Part shown: one piece after another, positions 45,822 through 54,420 of the stretch
Layout: each line of letters opens with the position of its first letter
Position numbering within the stretch: the stretch's first letter is position 1
Assembly: GCA_963810755.1 (NCBI GenBank)
Contig: CAWEOP010000009.1
Span: 1,364,001 to 1,428,000 of the forward strand
DNA: 64,000 bases
Direction: 5' to 3'
DNA from: FEN-1219 sp963810755
Lineage (GTDB): Bacteria > Pseudomonadota > Gammaproteobacteria > Steroidobacterales > Rariloculaceae
Notes under the pieces: generated by a model
What the model was told of the DNA's origin: nothing
Databases searched by the model: none
Seen by the model: the letters and a program-made list of their open reading frames with translations, nothing else
Translations under genes and position numbers: made by a program

Positions 45822-45984
45822 GGTAGAACTCCATCTCGTGGAGCGCCATTACATAACGTCTATGCTCCCCGCGCCAGGCGCCAAACCCGCGACGTCTTTA
45901 TGTCAAAGCGGGTGCTGGTCCCCTCTGTCTAGATGACATACTCCGAGCGACCCTGCAGAAAAAATAAGAACAAAGGGGCCAACC

Positions 45985-47667
45985 ATGATCAGGCACTCGC
46001 TCCTCGTGTCGGTGCTCGTCGGCGCGCTCTTCGCCCCTGCGGCAAACGCGCAATCGACTGTCCAACAGGCGGCACTAATCGACGAAGGATTTCGACTCTT
46101 CACGCAGGAGACGTTCAACGGCAACGGCCGAACGTGCGGCACCTGCCACGTTCCGAGTGAGGGGTACAACATTTATCCTGCGACGCTCAAGAAGCTCACC
46201 AAGCGAGAACGGGCCCTCGTTTTCGCGAGCAACGTGCCGGGGCTTGAAAACGTAAACCTGATCGAGACCCATGCGCTGTTCAACATTTCCGGTGGAGCTG
46301 CGCCTCTTTGTCCCGCAAGCAACCCGGAATGCTTCGACGACGGCGGCCATTCAGGTCCGATATTCCGCGCCTCCATGGCCATTCAGGCTCTCGACTTGAC
46401 CACCCACGTTGATGAAGCGGTCGTGGCCGACGACGATTTCAACGGGACGCCGCTTCTGCCGGCGGAATGCAGCACGGGTGTGGAGCGCGAGTTACCTCAG
46501 CTGGGTTGGTCGGGCGATGGATCGCCGGGCACACCGACACAGCAGTTCGTGGACGTCGATGGAGATGGGGTCAACGATTGCCACACGCACCACGGCCACT
46601 TGGACGCAGCCGCCGACGGCTCCTTTCGCGCGTTCGCCTCCGGCGCCATCGCCCAGCACTTCCCGCGGAGCTTAGCCAGGACTCCAGGTGTGGATTTTCG
46701 CCGCGCCACCGTCGCCGAGCTCGCGGCCCTCGAGGCGTTTCAGCGCTGGCTCGGCCGGCGGCCGTTGACGGCAGAAGAAAATGCGGCGCAAGGCACGGTG
46801 AACGCCACCGAGTTCAGCATCCTGAAGCTGGAGTTCAAGGACGCGCGTGTGGCCCGCGGCCGCGATCACTTCGCGAGCGATGACGGCGCTACGTGTAATA
46901 GATGTCACCTCGATGGCGGCGCCCTTGGCGGGGGCGCCAACGGCAATAACAACACGATTACATCGGTCGCGTTGGCGAACGATGACATTGGCGTGCCCGT
47001 CGTGGGCGTTGCGCTACCCGATGATGAAGGAACGATTGCAACTGCCTTCGCTGGCGGGGACACCGGTACCCTATTTGGCGCGTTCAATACCCAATCGATC
47101 ATCGAGGCCGCGACCAAGAAGGCCTGGTTTCACAACCACAAGGCGGTCGGCGATCTTGAGCAAGCGATTGCCCATTACGGGTCCGACGATTTCCTCGTAG
47201 ACGGCCCGAAGGGCAGGCCGATCGGTACCGTGAAGCCTCAGGGGGGATTGGTGGGGCTCCAATTCGGCGGGCAGGCAGCGGGTGCCGTCGCGTTTCCCGC
47301 GGGGGACGGCATCGCGCACCTCGGCGCGTTCCTGCGGGCGCTGAACGCGTTCTACGATCTCCGCGACTGCGAGCGGCTCATCGACGAGGCCGTCGATCGT
47401 ATCAACCGGGGTGTATCCGTCGTCACTCCGCTTCTCCATTGCCAGTTCATACTGGGGAATGTCGGGCGTGTGCTGCACGAGGCGGACCTTCCCAGGCTAT
47501 ATCCCGGCGTCCAGATCGGCTCCGTCGTGGGCTTCGCTAGCCTCGAGATAGTCCGGGGCAGCAGTTTTCGCGCTACGCGCGCACAGAATCTGCGGAGTTT
47601 GGCGATCATCAAAGCCCTGGTACGCGGCATGCGCGATTCCATAGCGACGCAGGTGGCAGCGCCGTAA
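45985..47667 (+). CDS. Exported cytochrome c with two heme motifs
   Basis: A 560-residue periplasmic protein. The ATG at 45985 has AAAGGGG upstream and gives a signal peptide ending LFAPAANAQ. Heme motifs are CGTCH (about 51-55) and CNRCH (about 308-312). ERALVFASNVPGLENVNLIE, SGPIFRASMAIQALDLTTH and TKKAWFHNHKAVGDLEQAIA recall the MauG/cytochrome c peroxidase superfamily, but the length and the long insert between hemes are larger than for a simple peroxidase. There are no partner genes, and it sits isolated between convergent and divergent genes. It may oxidise an exported organic substrate. Function not assigned. Confidence 0.8.
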   Translation: MIRHSLLVSVLVGALFAPAANAQSTVQQAALIDEGFRLFTQETFNGNGRTCGTCHVPSEGYNIYPATLKKLTKRERALVFASNVPGLENVNLIETHALFNISGGAAPLCPASNPECFDDGGHSGPIFRASMAIQALDLTTHVDEAVVADDDFNGTPLLPAECSTGVERELPQLGWSGDGSPGTPTQQFVDVDGDGVNDCHTHHGHLDAAADGSFRAFASGAIAQHFPRSLARTPGVDFRRATVAELAALEAFQRWLGRRPLTAEENAAQGTVNATEFSILKLEFKDARVARGRDHFASDDGATCNRCHLDGGALGGGANGNNNTITSVALANDDIGVPVVGVALPDDEGTIATAFAGGDTGTLFGAFNTQSIIEAATKKAWFHNHKAVGDLEQAIAHYGSDDFLVDGPKGRPIGTVKPQGGLVGLQFGGQAAGAVAFPAGDGIAHLGAFLRALNAFYDLRDCERLIDEAVDRINRGVSVVTPLLHCQFILGNVGRVLHEADLPRLYPGVQIGSVVGFASLEIVRGSSFRATRAQNLRSLAIIKALVRGMRDSIATQVAAP

Positions 47668-47704
47668 TGCCACCGGCACGCGCCGATATCGAAAACGGGA
47701 AGGC

Positions 47705-48488
47705 TTAGACGCGCCCGGCGCGCAGCGTGAGCGGCCAAGAGATCGTGCGCGGCACCTCGGGGTCGCCCCACGCGGACCCGAGAACCTCCGCGAGCTCGCG
47801 CACGGGATTCTTGCCGTGCGCCGCGACGTAGCGTACCGTCGCCGACCAGCTCGCGAGGTAGCCGAGCAACTGCGCCATCTCCCACTCCGGCCGTCATCGC
47901 GAACGCGGGCGGCACGATCTCCTCGAACGGAAACGGCAGCGTGCGATAGCCCGCCTCGACGATCGCGCGCTCGCTCGGCCAATAGGGCCCGACGGTCACC
48001 GAGTAGAACGTCTGCACGAGATCGTCGCATTTCGGATCGCCGAGTCTCGGCACGCCGTACGTCCAAACGGCGAGCGCGCCGCCGCGCCTCGTCACGCGCC
48101 GCGTCTCGGCAAAGAACGCAGCGATGTCGAACCAGTGCAGCGCCTGCGCCACCGTCACGAGATCGACGGACGCGTCGGCCAGTCCCGACGTCTCGGCCGG
48201 CGCGACGCGATACTCGACGCGCTGGTGCGGCGCCGCAGATTCGATTTGACCCGCGCTCACGTCCGTCGCGATCACGCGCCCGAAGCGCGCCGCGAGATCG
48301 ACCGATGCCTGGCCGCTGCCGCACGCGCAGTCCCACGCGACGTCGTGCCCAGGCACGATCGACGCGAGCCAATCGAACAGACCGGCGGGATACTTCGGCC
48401 GGAACTTGGCGTAGCTCGAGGAGACGGAACCGAAGCGATCGCTGAACTCCTCGAGCTCAGGGGTCGGCCCGGCGGTCCCTTCTCTCAT
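47705..48488 (-). CDS. Class I SAM-dependent methyltransferase (frame break)
   Basis: A methyltransferase of the Tmt1/trans-aconitate-like group. Near the start: FGSVSSSYAKFRPKYPAGLF. The SAM loop is AWDCACGSGQASVDLAARFG, then VIATDVSAGQI, VEYRVAPAETSGLADASVDL and VAQALHWFD. After the break at about 47886-47895 the frame continues PEWEMAQLLGYLASWSATVR, then WGDPEVPRTISWPLTLRAGR, with the stop at 47705. Repair by one GC pair gives about 261 residues. Substrate unknown. Confidence 0.83.
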
Positions 48489-48523
48489 CGATGCGGCGGT
48501 CCGTTATCTCTTCGATCCAGACG

Positions 48524-49888
48524 CTAGTACATGCGCCGCGGCAACATCTCCGCAGCCCACGCGCCGTAGCGGCTCTTCACGCGCGCGAACTCGTCAGGCT
48601 GCTTCGTCTTGAGCTCGTTCTTCTCACCGAGATCGACGTCGAGGTCGTACAGATGCTCGGCGTCGCCGTCCTTCACGTATTTCCAGTTGCCGATCCGCGC
48701 AGCCTCACGCGTGCGCGTGCGCCAGAAGAACGCGCGCTCGTGCACGGCGCGCTCGCCGCGCAGCGTGGGCAGTAGGCTTTCGCCGTCGAGCGGGTAACGC
48801 GGATCGGCTTTCGCGCCCGCGGCGGCGAGGATCGTTGCAGTCCAGTCCATCGTGATCGCGGCCTGGTCGGTCGTCTGGTTCGGCGTGACGACGCCGGGCC
48901 AGCGCACGATCGCCGGCACGCGGATGCCGCCTTCGTTGAGATAGAGCTTCTGGAATGAGAACGGCCAGTTGTAAGAGTAGCGCTCGCCGCCGTTGTCGCT
49001 CGTGAAGATCACGAGAGTGTTGCGCTCGAGACGCGTGCGCTTCAGCGCGGCGAGCACGCGGCCGATGCCGCCATCCAAGCTGCGCATCATCTTCGCGTAC
49101 GCGCCGAGCGAACCGCCGTTGGTCATCGGACCCGTACCGTGATCCGTGTGGTCTAGCCCGGCGTCGTCCGGACCCTCCCACGGCGAGTGCGGAGCGTTGT
49201 AGTGCAGGCTCAGAAAGAACGGCTTGTCGCGCGGTCGCGTGATGTAGTCGATCGCGCGCTCGGTGAAGAGGTCGGTGAGGTATCCGTCGCGTTCAACGCG
49301 CGTCTCGTTCTCCCAGAGATCGGGCAACGGCGCGCCGCGCGCGTCGGGCGCGACGTGCGTGAAGTAATCGAGCGCGCCGCTCAGCGCGCCGAAGAACTCG
49401 TCGAAACCATGGCGCGTGGGGTTGAACTCTGGCTTCCAGCCGAGGTGCCACTTGCCGATCAGCGAGGTCGCATAGCCTGCCGCGCGCATCTGCGTCGCGA
49501 TCGTCGGGTGCCCGTCGGGAATGCCGACTTCGGGGGATTCGCGGCCCAGCGGCTCTTCGAGCCCCACGGCCAACCGTTGCGCATAGCGACCCGTGACGAA
49601 CGCGCAGCGCGTCGGCGTGCACACCGGCGCCGCCGAATAGTTGCTCGTGAACTTGAGGCCTTGCGACGCGAGCCGATCGAGCTCCGGCGTGTCGTAGTCG
49701 GGGCGACCATAGCAGCTCAGATCGCCGTAACCGAGGTCGTCGGCGAGAATAAATAGTACATTCGGCCGTTCTGCGGTGGGTACGTTCGGCCGCTCCTGTG
49801 CGGCGGCCGCGTGCGGACCGAGTGCCGAGACTGCGGCCGTGGTTCCGACCGCGCCGATGAAGTCGCGGCGAGTGAAGTTGTCGCTCAA
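48524..49888 (-). CDS. Tat-exported sulfatase
   Basis: A 454-residue arylsulfatase-family enzyme that hydrolyses sulfate esters. I chose the TTG at 49888 because GGAGGGGGG lies 4-5 nt upstream; the ATG/GTG alternatives leave out the leader. The leader has TRRDFIGAVG, a twin-arginine signal. Metal aspartates lie in LFILADDLGYGDLSCYG. The formylglycine motif is CTPTR in AAPVCTPTRCAFVTG. TSLIGKWHLG, HYNAPHSPW and FTSDNGG are further family signatures. The catalytic cysteine needs a formylglycine-generating enzyme, which is not encoded in the window. Confidence 0.92.
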   Translation of the reverse strand: MSDNFTRRDFIGAVGTTAAVSALGPHAAAAQERPNVPTAERPNVLFILADDLGYGDLSCYGRPDYDTPELDRLASQGLKFTSNYSAAPVCTPTRCAFVTGRYAQRLAVGLEEPLGRESPEVGIPDGHPTIATQMRAAGYATSLIGKWHLGWKPEFNPTRHGFDEFFGALSGALDYFTHVAPDARGAPLPDLWENETRVERDGYLTDLFTERAIDYITRPRDKPFFLSLHYNAPHSPWEGPDDAGLDHTDHGTGPMTNGGSLGAYAKMMRSLDGGIGRVLAALKRTRLERNTLVIFTSDNGGERYSYNWPFSFQKLYLNEGGIRVPAIVRWPGVVTPNQTTDQAAITMDWTATILAAAGAKADPRYPLDGESLLPTLRGERAVHERAFFWRTRTREAARIGNWKYVKDGDAEHLYDLDVDLGEKNELKTKQPDEFARVKSRYGAWAAEMLPRRMY

Positions 49889-49929
49889 GAATCCCCCCTC
49901 CGAAAGCGCCCCGAGCGCCGCAGATTCTG

Positions 49930-50550
49930 CTACGCCGAACGCGTAAGTGCGAGCCGCGCCCCAGCCGCAACGAGAAACCCGCCCGACACGCGCTGCAGCC
50001 ACGCCGTCCAACGATCGCCGGCGTAGGCGCCCGCGCGTACGGAGAGCCACACATAGAACGCGAGCACGCCGAACTCGATCACGACGGACGTGATCGCGAG
50101 AATCGCGACCTGTGCGGGCACCGACGCATGCGCGTCGATGAACTGCGGAAGCAACGCGACGAAGAACGCGAGCGCCTTCGGATTCGCCGCTTGCACGCCG
50201 AAGCCGCGCACGAGCGCCGCGAGCGGCGAGCGAGCCTGCGGGTCGGCCTCGACTACGACGCGCGCGCCGTGCGACCACAGCATCTTGAAGCCGAGCCATA
50301 CGAGATACGCGGCGCCGATCCACTTGAGCGCGCTGAACAACCGGCTCGACGCAAGAATCACGGCCGCCACACCGAGCGCTGACAGCAAGAAGTAGAACGT
50401 GTTGCACGCGACGATGCCCCACGCGCCGCCGAGTCCCGCACGCGTGCCGCGGCCGAGCGACGTCGACACGACGAACAGGACGGCAGGCCCTGGCGTGAAG
50501 CACAGCACGGTCTCGAGCACGACGAACGCGATCCAAACCTGCAGCGTCAT
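49930..50550 (-). CDS. LysE-family exporter
   Basis: A 206-residue inner-membrane protein with about six helices. ETVLCFTPGPAVLFVVSTSL carries the TPGP signature of the LysE/RhtB family, and the loop GRGTRAGLGGAWGIVACNTF and GFGVQAANPKALAFFVALLP are typical. It exports amino acids or small amines. The ATG at 50550 overlaps the stop of the upstream GFA-family gene (ATGA). The exported substrate is unknown. Confidence 0.9.
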   Translation of the reverse strand: MTLQVWIAFVVLETVLCFTPGPAVLFVVSTSLGRGTRAGLGGAWGIVACNTFYFLLSALGVAAVILASSRLFSALKWIGAAYLVWLGFKMLWSHGARVVVEADPQARSPLAALVRGFGVQAANPKALAFFVALLPQFIDAHASVPAQVAILAITSVVIEFGVLAFYVWLSVRAGAYAGDRWTAWLQRVSGGFLVAAGARLALTRSA

Positions 50551-50894
50551 AGGTCGCGTCCGTCGAATGGAACGCGCCGCAACTGGTCGATGTCGATGCC
50601 GTCGAGGCAACGCACGTTGATCGCTGCCGTCTCGAGGCCGTTCGGGGCGACGCCGAGCCCGAACGTCGCGCAACCGCAGGTCGGACAGAAGTGATGCTTG
50701 ATCACGTGCTTGTTGAACGTGTAGACCGCGAGCCGGCTCTCGGGCGTCGTGAGCTTCAGCTGCGTGCGCGGGACGAACCACAAGAGATAGCCCTTCCGGC
50801 TGCAATGCGAGCAGTTGCAGTCCACGACTTGGCCGATCTCGCCCTCGACTTCGTAGGCCGTTTGGCCGCAGTGGCAGCTTCCTTTGTAGACCAT
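50547..50894 (-). CDS. GFA/CENP-V-type zinc protein
   Basis: A 115-residue protein of the glutathione-dependent formaldehyde-activating (GFA) fold. The zinc ligands are GSCHCGQTAYEVEG (two Cys near residues 7-9), DCNCSHCSRKG and HHFCPTCGCATFG. It is shorter than true GFA, and small members of the family are mostly uncharacterised; S-hydroxymethylglutathione formation is therefore not assured. First gene of a coupled pair with LysE. Confidence 0.88.
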   Translation of the reverse strand: MVYKGSCHCGQTAYEVEGEIGQVVDCNCSHCSRKGYLLWFVPRTQLKLTTPESRLAVYTFNKHVIKHHFCPTCGCATFGLGVAPNGLETAAINVRCLDGIDIDQLRRVPFDGRDL

Positions 50895-51063
50895 TGAAAT
50901 CTCCCGCCCGCGATCTCGTAGCGGCGCCGCCGCTAGTGTGCCTCAGGCCGCGTGGATTCTTGAATATTCTTCTGTTTGGGGCGCCATGAACGGCGGCGGG
51001 GCCTAGGCCATAATCGGCCGGTCCTTACCTTTGCGCCTTCACCAAACTCTTCCGGGGGAAACA

Positions 51064-52527
51064 ATGAAAAGCAACTGGAAAGCGGCGGTCGTTTTGGCCG
51101 GCGTCGGCGTTGCGTCGTCGGCGTTCGCTCAGAACGCTTCGACCGTGATCGCCAACGCATCGAAAGCGATGGGGGTCGAGGGCTTGAGCTCGATCACCTA
51201 TTACGGCTCGGGTGCTAACTACAATCTCGGTCAGAACAACAACGCGAACTATCCGTGGCCGCGCGTCAACGTAAGCGACTATCGGCGCACGATCGACTTC
51301 GCTGGACCTGCGTCGCTTGCGACCGGCGTCACCGTCGCGGTACCCGTGACGGGCGGCCCGGCGGCACAGAACGCGTTCACGCAGAACATCACGTCCGCGA
51401 ATCCGGCTTGGGCGCAGCAGCTCGAGATCTGGGTCACGCCGTGGGGCTTTTTGAGGGGTGCGGCCAGCACCAACGCAACGGTCGCGCGCCGCAGCGTCGG
51501 CGGCGAGCGCTTCAACGTCGTCACTTGGGAATCCTCGATCAAGGCGCCGTCCGGTGCCCCGTACAAGCTCGTCGGCTACATCGACAGCGACAACCTCGTC
51601 ACGAAGGTCGAGACCTGGCTCGAGAACCCGATCTTCGGCGACATGCTCGTCGAGACGAGCTATAGCGACTACCGCGACAACAACGGCCTGAAGTATCCCA
51701 CCGCGATCGTGCAAAAGCGCGGCGGCTGGCCGACGTTCGACGCGCAAGTTCTCGGCGTGGAGAAGAACCCCGCGAACCTCCGGGCGTTGATGACGCCACC
51801 GGCACCGCCGGCCGGCGCAGGCGGCCCGCCGCCGGGCGGCCCTCCCGCGGCGCCTCCGGCCGCGGCATCGGAAAAGCTCGCCGACGGAGTGTTCAGGATC
51901 ACGGGCGGCTATGTCGCGCTCGCGGTCGAGCTCGCCGACCAGATCGTGCTATTCGAGCCCGCGGGTCAGAACGAGGCGCGAGCGCAAGCCGTGTTCGCAG
52001 AAGTGAAGCGCGTGATCCCCGGCAAGCCGATCAAGTACGGCATCATCTCGCACCATCACTTCGACCATACGAGCGGCTTGCCCGCTGCCGTCGCCGAAGG
52101 CGTCACGATCGTGACCCACGAGAACAACAAGAAGTTCTTCGAGGACGCGCTCGCCGCGCCGCGCACGCTCGCGCCGGACTCGATGTCGAAGTCCGGCAAG
52201 AAGCCCGTGATCGAGACGATGACCGAGAAGCGCGTATTCACGGACGGCACGCGCACGCTCGAGGTCCACGAGATCAAGGGCTTGCCGCACGCGGATGGGA
52301 TGCTGATCGGCTACTTGCCGAAGGAGAACATCGTCATCTTCGCCGACATGTTCAACTTGCCGCCCGCCGCGAATCCCGTGCCGAATCCCCCGGTCGTCGG
52401 CACGCAGGTCTTCGTCGCGAATCTCGAGCGGCTCGGGATCCGCGACGCGAGGATCATCTCGGTGCACGCGCCGAATCCCGATCGGCCGATCGTCCAGCGC
52501 GACATTCTCGCGTCGCTCGGGCGATAA
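51064..52527 (+). CDS. Exported metallo-beta-lactamase-fold hydrolase with N-terminal extension
   Basis: A 487-residue protein. The ATG at 51064 follows GGGGGAAACA and gives a signal peptide ending ASSAFAQ. Residues about 25-265 are a non-catalytic beta-rich region (ITYYGSGANYNLGQNNNANY, VKVETWLENPIFGDMLVETS) ending in a proline/glycine linker. The hydrolase domain begins about residue 275. Its metal motif is HHHFDH (H330, H332, D334, H335). GVTIVTHENN and LPHADGMLIGYLPKENIVIFADM follow. A strong terminator follows the gene. The substrate is unknown. Confidence 0.85.
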   Translation: MKSNWKAAVVLAGVGVASSAFAQNASTVIANASKAMGVEGLSSITYYGSGANYNLGQNNNANYPWPRVNVSDYRRTIDFAGPASLATGVTVAVPVTGGPAAQNAFTQNITSANPAWAQQLEIWVTPWGFLRGAASTNATVARRSVGGERFNVVTWESSIKAPSGAPYKLVGYIDSDNLVTKVETWLENPIFGDMLVETSYSDYRDNNGLKYPTAIVQKRGGWPTFDAQVLGVEKNPANLRALMTPPAPPAGAGGPPPGGPPAAPPAAASEKLADGVFRITGGYVALAVELADQIVLFEPAGQNEARAQAVFAEVKRVIPGKPIKYGIISHHHFDHTSGLPAAVAEGVTIVTHENNKKFFEDALAAPRTLAPDSMSKSGKKPVIETMTEKRVFTDGTRTLEVHEIKGLPHADGMLIGYLPKENIVIFADMFNLPPAANPVPNPPVVGTQVFVANLERLGIRDARIISVHAPNPDRPIVQRDILASLGR

Positions 52528-52541
52528 CCCCAGGGTAACGG

Positions 52542-52582
52542 GGCCGGAGCGCGAGGGATGGCCCTCGGCTCCGGCCTTTTTT
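52542..52582 (+). terminator. Rho-independent terminator
   Basis: GGCCGGAGC (52542-52550) pairs with GCTCCGGCC (52568-52576), with a further inner CGAGGG/CCCTCG stem, followed by six T. It ends the metallo-hydrolase transcript. Confidence 0.9.
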
Positions 52583-53006
52583 CGACACACCACAGCGCGC
52601 AGGGCTTCGCGCGAGAGTCCTCCGCACTCCCGCGCCGACAGAGCGACTGGCGCTGTTCTTCCGGATCTAGGATTCGCTCGATGACGGAACGGGTCGCCGA
52701 ACCGCGACGCTGCTGTCCGATCTAGTTCTTCGTGACCAACGCGTGTGGCGTAGCGCACACAGCTTGCCACAACTCCTTTTCGCACCAGTGGCGATGCTCC
52801 GCTTGTCGGCTTCTGCCGACCTTCGCTACGTCAGCAATCACTGAGACTTTGGTTCGAACGCATTTCTCGCTGTCTGCAAACAGTGACGCTTTCCACTGTC
52901 GCTGTTTACCGTCACGACTGCTGACGGCATTGGCCCGCCTCACTTCCGCCTTGACGGCACGGAATTTGTAACTGCCCGCGCGAGTTACAGGGAAGTGAGC
53001 TCGCAT
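52583..53006. other. 424-bp gene-poor stretch before the Ig-like gene
   Basis: No convincing gene. A 79-codon plus-strand open frame at 52732-52971 is rich in cysteine and serine, lacks a ribosome site and resembles no family. The composition is more AT-rich than in the neighbouring genes. The last 130 bp hold three consecutive inverted repeats, listed separately. Confidence 0.6.
52878..52989 (+). ncRNA. Candidate structured leader: three hairpins
   Basis: Three inverted repeats in a row. Hairpin 1 pairs AAACAGTGAC (52878-52887) with GTCGCTGTTT (52898-52907), one G-T wobble. Hairpin 2 pairs CCGTCA (52909-52914) with TGACGG (52922-52927). Hairpin 3 pairs TGTAACT (52967-52973) with AGTTACA (52983-52989), 17 nt before the ATG of the Ig-like gene. 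No T-run follows, so it is not a simple terminator. It could be a 5' leader or a small RNA. I recognise no riboswitch class. Confidence 0.4.
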
Positions 53007-53975
53007 ATGACATCCAATTTCAGACGCCTTCTTTTGGTGACGATCGCTTTCTCGATATCGACAGTGCCCGCAGTTTCGTTCGCACAGAACACGTCCTGGT
53101 GGTCGGGATGGTTCCGCCGCAGCGGCAGCAACAACCAAGCGCCCGTGATCTCCGGAGCGCCGGCAACGACGGTGGCGGCAGGCGCCGCGTATAGCTTCAT
53201 ACCGGTGGCGAGCGACCCGGATGGCAACTCACTCTGGTTCACGATCAGCAATCGTCCGGCGTGGGCCACATTCAACGGAGCGACTGGCCGGCTGCAGGGT
53301 ACACCGCAGGTCGGGAACGCAGGGACCTACGGCAACATCGTCATTTCGGTCAGCGACGGGCGGAGAACCGCTTCGCTCGCGCCGTTCGGCATCGTCGTTA
53401 CGGCACCGACGTCGCCACCGCCGCCACCGGCGACCAATGCTGCGCCGACGATCAGCGGTGCACCGGCAACCGCGGTCATACAAGGCACGCAATACGCATT
53501 TCAGCCCACGGCAAAGGACGTCAACGGCGATGCGTTGACGTTCGGCATCACCAACAAACCGGCCTGGGCGACGTTCGCCGCGTCTACGGGACGATTGCAA
53601 GGCACGCCGGGCGCCGGGGACGTGGGCATGACGAGCGGCATCGTCATCACGGTAAGCGACGCCAAAGCGAGCGCGGCGCTCCCCGCGTTCAGTGTCACGG
53701 TGCAAGCGACTGCGATCGGTTCCGCCACGCTGAATTGGCTACCGCCGACGCAAAACGTGGATGGCTCACCGCTGACCAATCTCGCGGGGTACAAAGTGTA
53801 TTGGGGGAATTCCCAGGGCAGCTATCCGAATTCGACAACGCTCAACAACGCGGGGCTCACGAGCTACGTGGTCGAGAACCTGGTGCCCGGCAGTTACTTT
53901 TTCGCAGTGACGGCGGTAAATACGGCCGGGACCGAAAGCGCGCAATCGGGCGCAGCGAGCAAGACGATACAGTAG
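53007..53975 (+). CDS. Exported protein with two Ig-like domains and a fibronectin-type end
   Basis: A 322-residue secreted protein. The start MTSNFRRLLLVTIAFSISTV is a signal peptide ending VSFAQ; GTG 52995 is the alternative start. Two putative-Ig (He_PIG) repeats follow: VISGAPATTVAAGAAYSFIP ... GRLQGTP and TISGAPATAVIQGTQYAFQP ... GRLQGTP, separated by a proline linker. The C-terminal 90 residues (SATLNWLPPTQNVDGSPLTN, GYKVYWG, SYVVENLVPGSYFFAVTAVN) form a fibronectin-type-III-like domain. It probably binds another protein or a carbohydrate at the cell surface. No catalytic domain. Confidence 0.83.
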   Translation: MTSNFRRLLLVTIAFSISTVPAVSFAQNTSWWSGWFRRSGSNNQAPVISGAPATTVAAGAAYSFIPVASDPDGNSLWFTISNRPAWATFNGATGRLQGTPQVGNAGTYGNIVISVSDGRRTASLAPFGIVVTAPTSPPPPPATNAAPTISGAPATAVIQGTQYAFQPTAKDVNGDALTFGITNKPAWATFAASTGRLQGTPGAGDVGMTSGIVITVSDAKASAALPAFSVTVQATAIGSATLNWLPPTQNVDGSPLTNLAGYKVYWGNSQGSYPNSTTLNNAGLTSYVVENLVPGSYFFAVTAVNTAGTESAQSGAASKTIQ

Positions 53976-53994
53976 CCACGGCAAGCCAACGCCG

Positions 53995-54408
53995 TCAGAA
54001 CTCGGCGCGATCGAGCACGACGTCGAGCGTCGCTTCGCCGTACTGCAGCACGCGGCGCTTCGCGCGAAAGTCGTCCGCGCTCACATAGACCGATACGACC
54101 TCGGGCTGCTCCTCGCAGGTCTTGTGGTCGCCGGCGAGCCGGAAACGGCCGTCGCCGCGGCTGCGCGTCGTGAGCCGCTGATCGAGGTATACGGCCTCGA
54201 CGAGCGCGAACGCGATCGGAGCGCCCTCCGCGTCCCGCACCGTGCCCGACAGCTCGTAGTTGTCGCAGGTCGCGCGAATGATCCAGCGCTCGATGATGCC
54301 GTTGCCCTCGTCGCGCGTGACGGTGATCGCGGCATTCAACGCGAAGAACAAGACGCCGGCGACCACGACGCCGGCCACGGCGAATACCAAATAGCGAACG
54401 AAGATCAA
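53995..54408 (-). CDS. Small membrane-anchored beta-sandwich protein
   Basis: A 137-residue protein. One N-terminal transmembrane helix (LVFAVAGVVVAGVLFFALNA, about 7-26) is followed by a carboxypeptidase-regulatory-like beta domain: CDNYELSGTVRDAEGAPIAF, ALVEAVYLDQRLTTRS, DGRFRLAGDH. No function is known. It follows the amidohydrolase gene by 12 nt, so they are probably co-transcribed. Confidence 0.72.
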   Translation of the reverse strand: MIFVRYLVFAVAGVVVAGVLFFALNAAITVTRDEGNGIIERWIIRATCDNYELSGTVRDAEGAPIAFALVEAVYLDQRLTTRSRGDGRFRLAGDHKTCEEQPEVVSVYVSADDFRAKRRVLQYGEATLDVVLDRAEF

Positions 54409-54420
54409 GCGGCCTCTCGG

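Noticed and set aside
45880..45910. Inverted ACCCGC/GCGGGT upstream of the two-heme cytochrome as a terminator
   Set aside because: Six-base stem with a 17-base loop and no T-run; too weak to call.
52732..52971. 79-codon open frame in the gene-poor stretch before the Ig-like gene
   Set aside because: No ribosome site, unusual Cys/Ser-rich content, no family resemblance, and it runs through the inverted repeats; better explained as leader sequence.
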